This document shows, one piece after another, positions 11,085 through 22,813 of a stretch of 64,000 bases of DNA. Position numbers and translations under genes: made by a program. The notes under the pieces were generated by a model that saw only the letters and a program-made list of their open reading frames with translations, ran no database searches and was not told where the DNA came from. Source of the DNA: Gremmenia infestans (Eukaryota; Ascomycota; Leotiomycetes; Helotiales; Hamatocanthoscyphaceae); the NCBI GenBank assembly GCA_032629725.1, contig JAFEVB010000012.1, positions 1,426,001-1,490,000 of the forward strand, given 5' to 3'. How positions within the stretch are numbered: the stretch's first letter is position 1; each line of letters opens with the position of its first letter.

Positions 11085-13512
11085 TCAAGACAAAGCCATA
11101 AAAGCCGCCAACAACTTCGGGTAATTCGGCGTCCCCAATCCCGTCACAGGATCCCACCCCTCTACAGCCGTAAACCCAGCCGTCCCACAGCCCTGATTTC
11201 CCCCACTCGTAATATCATTAAACGCGCTCGGATTCGCATACACTGTCGGGTTAATAAAACCCACCACACTCTTATTCGCCGCAATGCGCTGCTGATTAAC
11301 CAGCGTAATGACTGATCCGAACGTCGGCGCGGATGCCGAAGTCCCGTAGACCAGAGACAGCGTGCCGTCCACGGCCACGACGTAGTTTGCACCGTTGGCG
11401 GACACGTCGGGGTAGCCGCGCACGGCTTGCGAGTTGTTGTATTGCGTCGCGGTGAAGTTGGGCTTGTGGGATGTGTAGTAGCTCGCTACGGCGTCGGACT
11501 GGTAGGAGGGCATTGCGAAGACGTTGCTGAAGCCGCCGCCGGAGTAGATTACTGTTTGGCAGGCTTCCTCGGGTGCGGTGGCTGTTACGAGGGTGTTGGC
11601 CTTGATTTGAGTTGCGCCGACTGAGGTAACGTATCTATACAGAATTAGGTCGATATCTCCTATGTAAAAAAGCAAGAGCAGAGAGCCACAAGGAAACTCT
11701 TGCAAAGTCCTAGCTCTATAGAAACATGGAGTGGTAATAAAGAGAAAGGGGTACTTACGGGCACGAGGCTGGGAAGGCTGGGTTGAAGGTTCCTGAGGTT
11801 CCACTGTTATAAGTTCCGCCGGCACACTTCGCCTTTGTGCAGCATTGGCCTTGATTTCCTGCTACTCCATAATCACCGGATGAGTAGAGGAAAGTGGTTC
11901 CTGCGAGACCGAGTTTCATGTACTCGTTGCATTGACGAGTCTCATAGGCGGCCGTAAGATCGGCTTCGTTGTAGCCATACGAGGTCGAGATTACTGAGGC
12001 AGCCTTAAAAGTTCCACAGTCTTCGGCGCCCTTGTATCCTCCACTCGCAGTATCAGGGTAGATACCATCCCTATAGATTGTAAGCGGATGTACGGTGTAT
12101 TGATGACATATTCCTTACTGGGTTGAATCATCGCCACCACCTGAAGTGCAATACGCTGCGTCAATGGCATCTAAGAAGTTGTTGAAGGAAGCTCCTTCAA
12201 CTGAGTCTCCAGTTTGGTAAAGCGTGACCTTCTGTGGATAAACTATATAAGATTCTGTCAACAAGTGACAAAACAAGATTGAACAGTTCTATTTACCTAA
12301 GGCGATTGCGTACTGTAGATCGAGATCGGACTCTCCATTATCGTCAAAACTTTGGGTAGCCGTTTGGACAGTAGCACCGTCAATGAGGTCGACTGTTGGT
12401 TTAGTGCCGGAAGGAATCTCGCGTGCTAGATTGGTATAAAAGAGGTTCAGATCAGTTTGCAAGTATGCCTGAGGAGTATACTCGACGATGCCGTAAGATG
12501 ACCTGTTACATGTGAGTCCAGGAACTGGTAATCAGACGAGTATTTGGGGGAACTTACAGTGCCAAGGTGCCGTTGGTGAAATTGTACAATGCTCGGAGAC
12601 ATTCGGGAGTAACATATTCATAACAGTTTGCCAGAGTGTATTTCGTGGCGTCAGGACTGAGATCCGTTCCTGGAGCAATATCTGATCCTTTCTTAATCTG
12701 TGGAGTAGGCCTAACCCTGAGACTCCGCTTCTCTAAATCTCTGCGATTTTTCTTTGGCTTCACCTATTGAGAAAATAAAAGTCAGTACGAATTTCTAAAT
12801 TGCTAGAATATTGAACCTAGAAAGGCATATATTCCTGAAGTCCCACTGATAGTCTACTCTAAGACAGCCCGGAACAGAAAAACAAAAAGAAAGTACTTCT
12901 CCATCAACTTACAAGAGCGTCGAAGTGGATTGTTGGAGTAACAAAGTCAATATGCTCCTTAAGATGTGTTGGCACACTGTAGTCCTCGCAAGCGAGATGA
13001 TCATTGCCCGTCTCAGCATTGGTATAGGCATAATACTCTGTTCGAAGAAGATATTCAACCTCCTCTACAGTGGCGTTGAATTTGGCCCAGCCAAGACTCT
13101 TGGAGAACTTGACTCGACTGTCATCAATTCCGGACTCTGCAAGCCAAGACTTGACCGAGCCAACAGTCTTCGCTGATGGCGCAAAAGTCTCTTGGATCTA
13201 CTTTCTTTAGCTCGTAGTTCCGGTATACTTTTCCTGGGAAAATACCTTTTTCATTGACCAGTGCTTCCCGTAGTTGGGGCTTTTGGGATGTGAGACATCC
13301 ATTAACATGTCATAGCCATTCTCCAGATTCCGTTGAGTCAGGCCGATAGAAATTGGAATGACAGCATCGCGGTTCAGCTTGACGTCGAGATTGCGAGTCC
13401 ATTTTTCCTTCTGGACTTCACGCTTCTCGTGCAAGGTATAAGGCACAGGGGCAGGAGCGGCAAGGGCTTGAGCCACAAAGCCACCAACGATCGCCAAGAC
13501 AGTCAGCTTCAT
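11085..13512 (-). CDS. Secreted sedolisin / tripeptidyl peptidase (S53)
   Basis: Seven exons, complement(join(11085..11634,11759..12070,12119..12242,12297..12502,12558..12763,12913..13197,13246..13512)), 649 aa, all phases consistent. A signal peptide (MKLTVLAIVGGFVAQALAAP) precedes a pro-kumamolisin propeptide, with MLMDVSHPKSPNYGKHW and TVEEVEYLLRTEYYAY. The catalytic domain shows the Glu-Asp pair in GESDLDLQYAIAL, the oxyanion Asp in SSGDYGVAGNQG, the nucleophile Ser in YGTSASAPTFG, and the C-terminal calcium site in WDPVTGLGTPNYPKL. Sedolisins are acid-active extracellular serine-carboxyl peptidases that release tripeptides from proteins. The length fits the fungal family. The exon 1 splice removes an early in-frame stop (GTATTT...GTAG, 47 nt). 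A TATATAG lies about 78 bp upstream of the start. All catalytic residues are present, so the enzyme is probably active. Confidence 0.95.
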
Positions 13513-13588
13513 ATTGCGGGGATTGAGGTTTTAAAGGAGGTTAGGAATGACCAAGGGGTTCCTTTGAAACTTGGGGGAGACTGAGATG

Positions 13589-13595
13589 CTATATA
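13589..13595 (-). promoter_or_regulatory. TATA box of the sedolisin gene
   Basis: TATATAG reads on the minus strand about 78 bp upstream of the ATG at 13512. On the plus strand a short direct repeat AAATACCAAG x2 (13601-13620) lies just beyond it. Confidence 0.5.
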
Positions 13596-16500
13596 TGAAG
13601 AAATACCAAGAAATACCAAGACTTACTTGCATACCCATCACTAGATAGACTTCCTTGAAATCAGGAACATGTATCCTCAGCTGCCCGAAAGCTAGAGATC
13701 TCCGTGACCAAGATCCTCTAGGACATCTTCCCGATAAGAAACATTCCCCACAAGATTGCACTTTGTAGGGGTGTAGCCCCAATAGGAAGGTTTGAGGTTA
13801 ATCAAGACGCAGGCACGCCAGTAGCGCTGAGTGAAGCAAGTAAGCCTCAACCAGAGACAGGGAAAGGAAGGCTGGAAGGGATGCTAGATGTCGGGCGGCC
13901 CAGCCTAAATAAGCTACGGAAAAGAAGGTTAACATCGGTTCGGTATGGCCCGTGCCCGTGTTATCTTTAGCCGCCAAAAAGCTTCTACCGAGTACTACTG
14001 TACAGTACAATACGGCGCGGTGTTATTTGGAAAGTGGTGTAATAAGATAGAGGCGTGGGCGTGTATATGGCTGGCGGGGTGGCACGCTTTTAAATCCTAC
14101 TGTACTGGCACTGTAGCACAGCTAATCGCGAGTCAAGCATTATCAGATCGCCTGTACGGCCGCCGTACACAGTACTGTCCTGTCTCACTGTATGGAATGG
14201 AGCAGATCAGACGATAAAGGGATCGGCGAATATCCGCCACTTATTCTGGATAGTCACCACCATCACCGTCCAGCGTGACAACGTGACGAGACTAACTGCC
14301 GCCAAGACTTGCGTGCCGGCAATTGGATGTGAACTAACTTACAGACCGCCGCTAGCTGGGTGGGTTCCTGGCGATTTCATGCAAAAACAAGCTCTGATAA
14401 GTAGTCGATAAGGAAAGCCATGGCCCATTCGGGAAGGAGATTGTGGAGGAGGGGGAGATGGAGGGGGGAGATGCCGTTGCTATTCGCCGTGATCGGTGTG
14501 CACGAACCAGTAGGTGCCCTGTCTAGATGCAGATGCAGATGCATCTCCATCGAGATATTTGCCGCACGATGATTCGTGTACCCTTGCTCGTATGGAGTAC
14601 CGCACCGCCTCATATGTGTGCTCTTTCTGTTGCTTGAGTGAGCCCCTGAAAGCGCGGCGCCGGAAACTCTGACGCTATGGAAGTTCATCCGGGAGTTCTC
14701 AAGCTGGGGTAGGTACGGGTGTAGAAGGAAGCATTTGCAATTGGTGGATCTCATATTTGCGTATCTGATATAAGTGTAATAATTGCCTTACTGTATGGAA
14801 TAGAAATCAATAATAATCCCGTAGGAATGGACGATAAGCCTAGGATTGGGTAGAGGGTCTCAGGCATTTCCTAAGAAGAGTCTTTCTCAGCTCTCCAACA
14901 ACCTATCATGGTCAATACTCGTACCGTTGACTTCCATAGAAATGGACTAAGAGATGTAAAGTCGCCGGATGCGCCTTCGGATTTGACAAGAGATCAAGCT
15001 TTGCCAATAAATGTAAAGACATGATGGAATGTTTGAGTCGCTGGGCCGAGACAGTCAGGTGCACCCCGCGTTGTCTCACGGGTCGCGGCTCGCAGATAGG
15101 TATGTGTCAATGCCCTCAAAACCGGCAATGTTCCTTGAGCGATTTCCCATAAATGCCTACCAATCGTAATGATCTGTTGTGAGTCTTCAATACACATATT
15201 TTAGACTTCAAGTTCTCACGATATGTGAATGTAGGATATGCGTTCAGCATTGATATGATAGCCCGCATTGGATGATGATAGTTCGAAGAAATGGAGCCCA
15301 GTTCTTGGGCACAAAAGACTGAAGGTAGATGGCGTATAAACCATGCATGATATGCAAATGTGAAAAGGGAGTCTTGTAGTATCGCAAGCCATGCGTCTTC
15401 TCAAATCGCCGCTTTACACAGCCCACATTAGTCATCACAAACCTATATAAACACCGGCGTCATGATCTTGGGCAGCTTCTTCGACCTTGAACTGACTTCA
15501 AACCTTGACAGTATTTGGCTCTGGCATTTAGATTGAGCTGTAGAATTTAGAAGAACTAGTGCTTAACCAGTCAATCTGGATGTCCGGCTCCTTCTTGTTG
15601 CGCACATAGGTTGAGTCAGGGCGGTCTGAAGTTTGAAGTTCGGGGTAAAGGGGCAGCGACACATAGGATCCCGCCATCTTTTTTTTTCGGTGTTCCAACA
15701 GGTTTAACAGTACCAATGCGAGTTGGAGAAGCTTTAATAAATGAATCAGCATGGGAACCGTTGATGGGCCGAAAGTATTTACACAGAGACGAGTTACGAA
15801 GCAATACCAGCCAAGGTCCTGACAACGGCCTCATTGAAGAAGTCAAACACCGAGTGCGAGACTGGTCGTGCACATAGAATCGTCGAAAGAGCGACCACAT
15901 TCCCAAACGATCAATCAGGCAGCCCGTTCAAAAGTCAGCTCTCAGAATAGTCGGTGATCACAATTCGTGGGTGCGCAACTTCCTGCGGCGAGAAAGAGAG
16001 CAGCAAATGCCAGATAAAGCAACAAAATACCCTTCCCCGAGCTGCACGAAGATGGAGATGCAGAGACCTAAGCCTGCACCATCGAAACGCCCTGCTAAGA
16101 GGCCGTGCCATCGAGCGCTGTTGCGTTTGTTGAAACATGACAGAACAAGGTCAACTGCCAATGAGGGTAACAGAAGGTGAATAGAGGGATCGTTTTCAAC
16201 GAGACAGCTTGGAGATTTTGAACTGCGATTTTCGAGCAATCTCTGTGTGAAATCCAACTTTAAAGACTACTCACAACGACTTCGATTCGCGCGAGAAGAA
16301 AACCTCCCGAATCAGATCGTTAAGCTGACCCAAAAAAAAATTCATCCCGCGGGCGACTCAAATTAGGCGGCAGCAGCTTGCACTTGCAAATTGATACGAA
16401 GGTGTAATTTATGGAAAACGAGGTTTGATCCTTGACCTCGCGATGAATCAAAGACGACAAAATTGACTATCCTTACCCTCTCCTCTCCTTCCCCACACCA

Positions 16501-18299
16501 AAGCTCATCTCCTATTGATTTGCCCGTCTGTTCACAGAGCTCAGCGGGGAAGTGAAGACACACACTGCACTCGTAGCTTCGATGACGCGTTTAGGAAAAT
16601 AGTATAAAGGAGAGGAAATACCCCGGCCCTACCCGCTATAGTCCGTCTTTGAGAAAATTGATATACGGAGGTATCAAGAAGACAGGAAAGGCTAATGACC
16701 TCAGAAGCTGTATTGGACCCTAGGTCGCTCGCAAACTCAGAAGCAACCCATAGCAATGCGCCTCTATAATGCCCTCTGCCGCGTTCCTAGTCTTGCCTAG
16801 AAGGAGACCTTATAGTCCTGTGCTTAGGAGTTGTGTGTGGATGAAGCTGTGATGGATGCTATAAGCTGCCCATATCAGTCGTGATGCTTGAGGTCCATGA
16901 CGGTATGCTTCGTACTTGGTGAGCACATCTTTAGAGTTCTTGCAAGGACTTTGAAAGCTAGGAGCTGTTTTGTTGCTGATCTTGAATGTTTTAAATGTTT
17001 TGCACTTGCGGCCACAAGAAAGTTGAGTGATTCCCCCTGTAAAGTAGTGTTGAAGTTATGCATACTAGTCCGTAAACAGACTGGCTCGCGTGATGCATAA
17101 GTTTATACGCCAGCGTGCGGAGGTCCTCGGCCTAGCTACCTTAAGCTAAGTAGCCCCTCTTTAAAACTTCACGACATCATTTCTAAAGTTTATCTAACAA
17201 ACATCTCCGCCAAATACGAGAATAGCTGAACCAATCCGCCACAACACCTGGAAATGTATACTCCGAATCAGTACACAAACCTACCTACCTTAACTAGGCA
17301 CTCTTCGCCCTTTCTGGCTAGTAGACTCTTACGGACACTCGAAATGCCCTACCTGCACGTCACACTTATCGTACCTTCCATACCAGCATCTCAAGTGACA
17401 GCTGAGCATACCATACTACCGAGGGAGCTTTGGACCGCCTATTTTAATATTCTCAATTAGAAATATTCGTTCCTGTTCTTTTTTCAGCATCCCGCGTTCT
17501 ATATATCTAGTCTCTCACCTCGCTGAGTCAGTCGAGTTGAGAAACCCCGCAAGGCAAACAGTAATTTGTCATGTACCGAACTGGCTGTTCTTGATCCGAT
17601 GTCTTTAGTCTCTCCGCTGGATGACTGGTTACCGATTTACGTGGCTTGAGCCAACGGAGACTTCATATCCATTCTTTGACACGGACTTAGTTGGCCGGAG
17701 AGGAATGTCACTGATCGGCATTACCGGACTCTGTTCATGTTTCCTAAACGGCTCCAAGCTCCAAACCCCAGCCAATGGAATGTAATACTATTTAAGCATG
17801 GATGTAAGCATGTCTATTCTCAGCCGCTCTTCCCGCAGTCCATCGCCCTAGCGCTGTTCCTATTTGCGGGGTACACTACTGTAGAAGTACAACAGCGCAG
17901 GGGACCTGAGCTGGAGCTCTCGGCGCTGACGACATAACTACAAGGCGCCCGTCAGATTTCGAGCCTCTTTCTTTATTTTGGAACCTCGTGAGCAGGTGCA
18001 GCAAGTCTTGAATAGCCACACTATTGATTTTAGAGTTCAACCCTCTCAAGTATCCAATGAACGTGCGTCCATTTTGAGCTATTTCCTCGTATGCTGATTT
18101 CGGTACCACTTGACTTTCGCTAAAAGGATTTGTTGTAGATCTTGAGGCTCTTTGCCCAGACACGCACTTGGGGAAAGACAACGAGGTTTTCACTGTCTAT
18201 ATTTTGGAGCGCCTCTTGGGGTATTAGTGACAGAAGCTATTTGTAATTGCAACATGGGCCTCTGCGTCATGTTTATTTCTTCTAGAGACAGAATGCTGG

Positions 18300-18306
18300 T
18301 ATATAG
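18300..18306 (+). promoter_or_regulatory. TATA box of the But2-domain gene
   Basis: TATATAG lies about 90 bp upstream of the ATG at 18395, in a sensible position for a fungal core promoter. Confidence 0.45.
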
Positions 18307-18394
18307 ATATGCTCATAGCCATTCTCTGAGACATCTCTAAACTCTCTATCAACAAAGTACCTTGTATCATTCGTTCTCATCCACGCTATTCATC

Positions 18395-19387
18395 ATGAAG
18401 TACTCGCTCTCAACTCTCGCTGTTGCTCTTGGCGCTTCGCTGGCAGCCTCTCAGTGCACGTTCTCCATCACGGCTTCAGGAGGTCAATCAGGAATCGTTG
18501 GCCAGCTCAGTGATGGACAGAACCGCATTGGTGGCAGCAATCCACAGGGAACATACACTATCAGCAACGGTCAAATCACAGATTCCCTAGGACGAGGCTG
18601 CATCCTCACTCCACCAACCACTCAATTCCAATGTGACGTTGGAGCAACTGCAACTGGTGGATTTGCAATTGGCAGTAATGGTCAAATCACCTTCAGCGGC
18701 TCAAACGTCTTTTACGCTTGCCCCGCCACATCCAACATGTACAACATCTATACTACTCCAGTGTCAGGCCAGTCTTTGTGCGTCCAGATTGTCTTGACCG
18801 CAAGCAATTGCTTCGCTGCCAGTACTAAGCACACCACCATGGTAACATCTACCGTCCAGAAGACAGTCACCAGCCAAGCACCAGCTACCACCTCCACTTC
18901 CACGACCTGCCCCGCCAATCTTAGCGGCGCTTATCAGTTCCCCCATCTGATCGTTCCCGTCTCCTCCTCCAGCCCCACCACGGCAGCAGGAACCTCTTTC
19001 AACGGCATGATAACCTCCACCGTCTCATCAATCTTCAACTTCGACATCCCAACCACCTTGACCGGCACCTGTTCCCTTGTCTTCCTCTTCCCGTTGCAGT
19101 CTCAGCTTACAACATCTTCCTTCACATTTTCCGGAAACGGCGTCCTTGATTTCAAACAATTGACTACCGTCGCTACCACGTCTACCACGTTTGCCAACAT
19201 GGGTAGCGTCAAGACCGACTTTGGAACGAAAACTATTACGCCTGGTTCCTCCACCGTTATCACGACCTTCGCTTGCCCCGCTGGCCAGGCTGTCAGCTAC
19301 GAGATCTCGTCTGTGAGCGGAACTTCTTTGACGTACTTCCAGGACTTCAATCCAAGCCCAATTGGCCTTTACATTACCTCTTGCTAA
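18395..19387 (+). CDS. Secreted cell-wall-type protein with But2 C-terminal domain
   Basis: Single exon, 330 aa from the ATG at 18395 (MKYSLSTLAVALGASLAAS), chosen because it opens with a signal peptide; the in-frame ATG 33 bases upstream would precede it with 11 extra residues. Residues about 20-140 form an N-terminal cysteine-containing β domain with CTFSITASGG, GTYTISNGQITDSLGRGC and SNGQITFSGSNVFYACP, as seen in fungal cell-wall proteins. A Thr/Ser linker follows at about 145-175. Residues about 178-330 match the 'Ubiquitin 3 binding protein But2' C-terminal domain (SGAYQFPHLIVPV, GTCSLVFLFPLQSQL, YEISSVSGTSLTYFQDFNPSPIGLYITSC). Despite the family name, proteins of this architecture are secreted or wall-bound, and the signal peptide here agrees. 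The molecular role is unknown. It stands alone between long intergenic regions. Confidence 0.88.
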   Translation: MKYSLSTLAVALGASLAASQCTFSITASGGQSGIVGQLSDGQNRIGGSNPQGTYTISNGQITDSLGRGCILTPPTTQFQCDVGATATGGFAIGSNGQITFSGSNVFYACPATSNMYNIYTTPVSGQSLCVQIVLTASNCFAASTKHTTMVTSTVQKTVTSQAPATTSTSTTCPANLSGAYQFPHLIVPVSSSSPTTAAGTSFNGMITSTVSSIFNFDIPTTLTGTCSLVFLFPLQSQLTTSSFTFSGNGVLDFKQLTTVATTSTTFANMGSVKTDFGTKTITPGSSTVITTFACPAGQAVSYEISSVSGTSLTYFQDFNPSPIGLYITSC

Positions 19388-20331
19388 TTGAATGGATGTA
19401 TTATCTTGCCCGCTATTCTTTTGGCACGAGGGGAATAGCAAAAGTCTTGTACTTTTTGAGATTATCTGCTTGGGCAAGTTTATGTACCATCACCACATTC
19501 CTTGACGAGACACATGACGCGTACGAGAATGAGGGAAGGAAAAAATTGTACATAATTATAGTTGAGAGACAGTCCCTCCTTATACCATAATGTTGATCGA
19601 TATCATCTCTATCGAAATATTATCTTCCATTTGGTTGCTACCACTCCGTGTGCTACTGCAAGTGGCATCTACCTTCTCTTTTCTTCATCCGGAGCCTTAC
19701 GCCATTCGTTTTCATCTACAGTATAAAAAGTCAAAAACCAAAGCGTCGAGGACGACAGGGTTGATTCCTTTGACTTGCTCTCAATACCCGCTTTCTAATC
19801 GCACGGCGATCTATCATCTATCTGCTCAGCCTAGCCATTTCCCTTCAGGCCTAGCAATCCTGAATGGAAAAGTCGTCTTGTCGTATTAAGCATGATTATG
19901 CGTGTTGCTGTCGGCTATGTACCTAATAAAGTACAAACGATAGAAAAGATTTAAGCTGCAATGACTACGTATTTCCCCTTCTGGACCGTCTAGGCATTTT
20001 CGCAGCAAGAATATAGCTAGCACTCCTCTGCTTACTCCGATTATCATTCATTGCATGTTGAATCTCGTGCACGTCGGACAAAAAATGCCCGACCCGCCCG
20101 CGGGAGGCATGAAGCATGAATCCCGCGGTGATTCCGCGGGCTGAATTTCGAAGCTCCTTTGCTGGTAGTCTTAGCTTGCATCCTCGATCGATAATTTCAT
20201 AACAGTTAAAAGGGTATCGAGAGAGCGACTTTTCTATTATGTTTTATTCTACATGCCTTTTAATGTTCTCTTTTGTGAATATTTGATATCGAATTTCTTT
20301 TACTTTTATTTTTCCTTTACCACCCACCAAG
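19388..20331. other. Intergenic; promoter of the DHA1 transporter
   Basis: No gene. The right half contains a GC-rich block at 20090-20145 with repeated CCCGCGG words, including the palindromic site listed separately. T-rich sequence follows up to the ATG at 20332. Confidence 0.6.
20123..20139. promoter_or_regulatory. Candidate Zn2Cys6 operator, CCGCGG-N5-CCGCGG
   Basis: CCGCGG TGATT CCGCGG lies 192 bp upstream of the MFS transporter ATG. With flanking bases it forms a CCCGCGG/CCGCGGG stem with a 5-nt loop. It contains CGG-N5-CCG, the inverted CGG half-site arrangement typical of Zn2Cys6 dimers. An identical half-site and spacing arrangement is in the promoter of the Zn2Cys6 gene at 22693-22709. 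A further CCCGCGGG lies at about 20096-20103. Confidence 0.55.
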
Positions 20332-22108
20332 ATGAGAAACTCGCAGGATCTCGGAGGGACGAACTTAGTCCACTCAAGGGCATTGGATCAACCTGATGAG
20401 GAGTTTGTGTTTGAACAGGATATCGAGAGTCAACCTGGCCACGAGAACAGTGATTCCGATACCACGGGCCAGGAAAAAACACCAACAGATCCGAATATCA
20501 TAGATTGGGATGGTCCAGAAGACCCTGCTAACCCTATGAACTGGAATTCAGCAAAGAAGATTGGAGCTATAGCCATGGTCTCCACCATCACCATGCTATC
20601 GTAGGTCCCCATTAACCACAACACACCACACCAGTCAACCAAGCACAACTAACAAGGGGTGACTTGAAGGCCCCTCGCATCGACTATAATCGCACCTTCC
20701 ACTCCCCAAGTCATGAAAGCATTCAACTCGACCAACGAGACGCTAGGGTCCTTCATAACTTCCATCTACCTCCTCGGATACTGCTTCGGCCCGCTCGTCA
20801 TCGCGCCTCTCTCAGAGCTGTACGGCAGGTACATCATCTACAACGCGTGCAATACCATATTCCTGATCTTCAGCATGGCGTGTGCCGTTGCCGACAGCGA
20901 GGGTTCCCTGATTATCTTCCGTCTCTTTTCCGGCATTGCTGCATCGTGTCCCCTCACGCTCGGAGCCGGAACAATCGCAGACATGGTGCCATTGGAGAAA
21001 CGTGGAATGGCCATGTCGTTCTGGATCATGGGACCTTTGCTCGGACCGGCCTTTGGGCCTTTGGGTGAGCCTCGCATCGGCCTTTTAGGATGAAACTTGG
21101 ACTGATGATGAAATAGTTGGGGCGTTCCTCGGTGATGCTAAAGGCTGGCGTTGGATTTTCTGGCTTATAACTATCATTGTAAGTTTCCAAGGCCTGCAAA
21201 GCTGTTATCTGACTGACATGAGTACAGGCTGGTATCGTCTGGGCGGGTGCCCTATTCCTGCTGCGCGAATCCTACCCTTTCGTGATTCTGAAGTGGAAGA
21301 CTCAGCGTTTGCGGAAGGAGACGGGAAACCAGAACCTGCGATCCGCTTTGGATACTGGCAAAAGTCCAAAGGACCTGTTTCAATTATCCATCGTTCGACC
21401 CCTCAAGATGCTATTCCTATCCCCGGTTGTATTCTTGGTTTCACTTCTCATGGCCATAGTCTACGGGGATATTTATCTTTTATTCACAACCTTCGATCGA
21501 GTATTTCAAGGTCAATACGGTTTCTCGAGTGGCATCGTTGGGCTGGTATATTTGGGTTCGGGGATCGGGTCTTTCTTCGGCTTGCTCTTCTGCGGCGGAA
21601 TCTCAGACCGGCTGGTGAAGGAGCTGACCAAGCGCAACGGCGGAAGTGCAAAACCTGAGTATCGTCTCCCGGCCATGTTTGTCGGGGCAGTGGTTGTGCC
21701 CCTTGGTCTATCTATGTACGGCTGGACAGCAGACAAGAAAGTGCATTGGATCGCCCCTATCATTGGTGTTGGGCTAGTCGGATTCGGATTATTTGCCATA
21801 TTCGTAAGTGATCCAGTATCTTTGGATGAGAACCTGGGACTGACTGCGAGTAGATGCCGGCTACTGCCTACCTTGTTGATATTTACACCATCTATGCAGC
21901 CTCTGTAACCGCTGCAGCGACTGTTTTCCGCTCTCTTCTCGGAGCACTACTCCCCTTGGCCGGTAACAGCATGTACGATGTACTTGGCCTAGGTTGGGGA
22001 ACATCTACTCTAGCTTTCATCTCAGTGGCCTTTATTCCATTGCCTTTGATCTTTTGGAAATATGGTCAGCGGATTCGAGACAGCAAATACGGCCAGGTCA
22101 GCTTCTGA
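20332..22108 (+). CDS. MFS transporter, DHA1 (drug:H+ antiporter-1) type
   Basis: Five exons, join(20332..20600,20670..21064,21117..21178,21228..21803,21854..22108), 518 aa, phases consistent. The cytosolic N-terminus of about 80 residues is acidic and carries the DHA1 hallmark NPMNW. Twelve hydrophobic segments follow. Visible landmarks are APSTPQVMKAFNSTNETLGSF, PLSELYGRYIIYNACN (motif A-like loop between TM2 and TM3), LIIFRLFSGIAASCPLTLGAG, GPAFGPLVGAFLGDAKGWRWIFW (motif C-like, after splicing) and ATVFRSLLGALLPLAGNSMYDVLG near the C-terminus. Fungal members export toxins, polyamines or drugs at the plasma membrane. It is followed on the same strand by a Zn2Cys6 regulator that shares its candidate operator, which suggests inducible export. 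The substrate cannot be told from sequence. Confidence 0.93.
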
Positions 22109-22813
22109 TAGGTGGTTGTAAAGCATAGCAGCCATGGAAAAGCCGTCGTAAGCAACGGCATTAATATCATGAGTGGAGAAAAGCAAAGGTGGTGAACTTT
22201 TGCTAGATCAAGGAGACGAAGAGAGGAGTTTGATGTCCAGAGTGATGAGAGCTGGACCTGACTAATCGCCACTTAACCCATTTCAAACAAGTGTATTAAA
22301 CCTGTAGTATACCTTTTCTTCAATTAACTTATGAATTGATTACTATTAGATAGTATTGAAATTTAAACAACATTTTAGAGGTAATCATTAGAACTTGAAA
22401 ATGCCGTGGATAGTATAGTAATAGTAATAATAGTTCAAGTAAGCGTAGGTTGGGTTACAAGTCCGTCGGGTCGGCATTACATTGATCCGTCTAACCTCAA
22501 CCTCGCCTCGCCTTACTATCTCCTTCTCCCTCTGACCAGTGTTCTTAGTTATCCACCTACAACTGTATCATCAAACTCCGACTGTAGATCCAGGTACTTT
22601 ACAACAATCAAGCCAAGCTCGATGCGTGCAGGCCACTCATTATGGACCATGATCTGCTGAGTAGCAAGTCTAAATTTATCCCTACCTTGGCTCCGCGGAA
22701 AGTCCGCGGCGAACCCGAAACCAGGCAAAGCCAGTCGCTCCTGTCTTCAGCCAAGCTGGCATTTCTCTCATATCTATCTGCATCTTCATCTCCATGGGAA
22801 ATCCGTCTGCATA
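22109..22813. other. Intergenic; promoter of the Zn2Cys6 factor
   Basis: No gene. The left part is AT-rich 3' flank. The right part carries the repeated CCGCGG site (22693-22709), about 105 bp before the ATG. Confidence 0.6.
22693..22709. promoter_or_regulatory. Candidate Zn2Cys6 operator, CCGCGG-N5-CCGCGG
   Basis: CCGCGG AAAGT CCGCGG has the same half-sites and the same 5-bp spacing as the site upstream of the MFS gene at 20123, with an unrelated spacer sequence. It lies 104 bp upstream of the regulator's start, compatible with autoregulation. Confidence 0.55.

Larger units (their letters stand above)
13513..18394. other. 4.9-kb gene-poor interval
   Basis: No gene could be supported. Open frames at 14377-14754, 15616-15906 and 17876-18193 have no recognisable domain, no convincing splice continuation and no obvious codon bias. 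Decayed transposon or gene remnants are possible but were not recognised. The right end holds the promoter of the But2-domain protein gene. Confidence 0.45.

Noticed and set aside
14377..14754. Minus-strand 125-codon frame with SNGISPLHLPLLHN
   Set aside because: One weakly ankyrin-like phrase only; no repeat register and no neighbouring exon.
17876..18193. Minus-strand 105-codon frame
   Set aside because: Composition looks plausible, but no family is recognised and no start context or splice partner was found; not enough to call.
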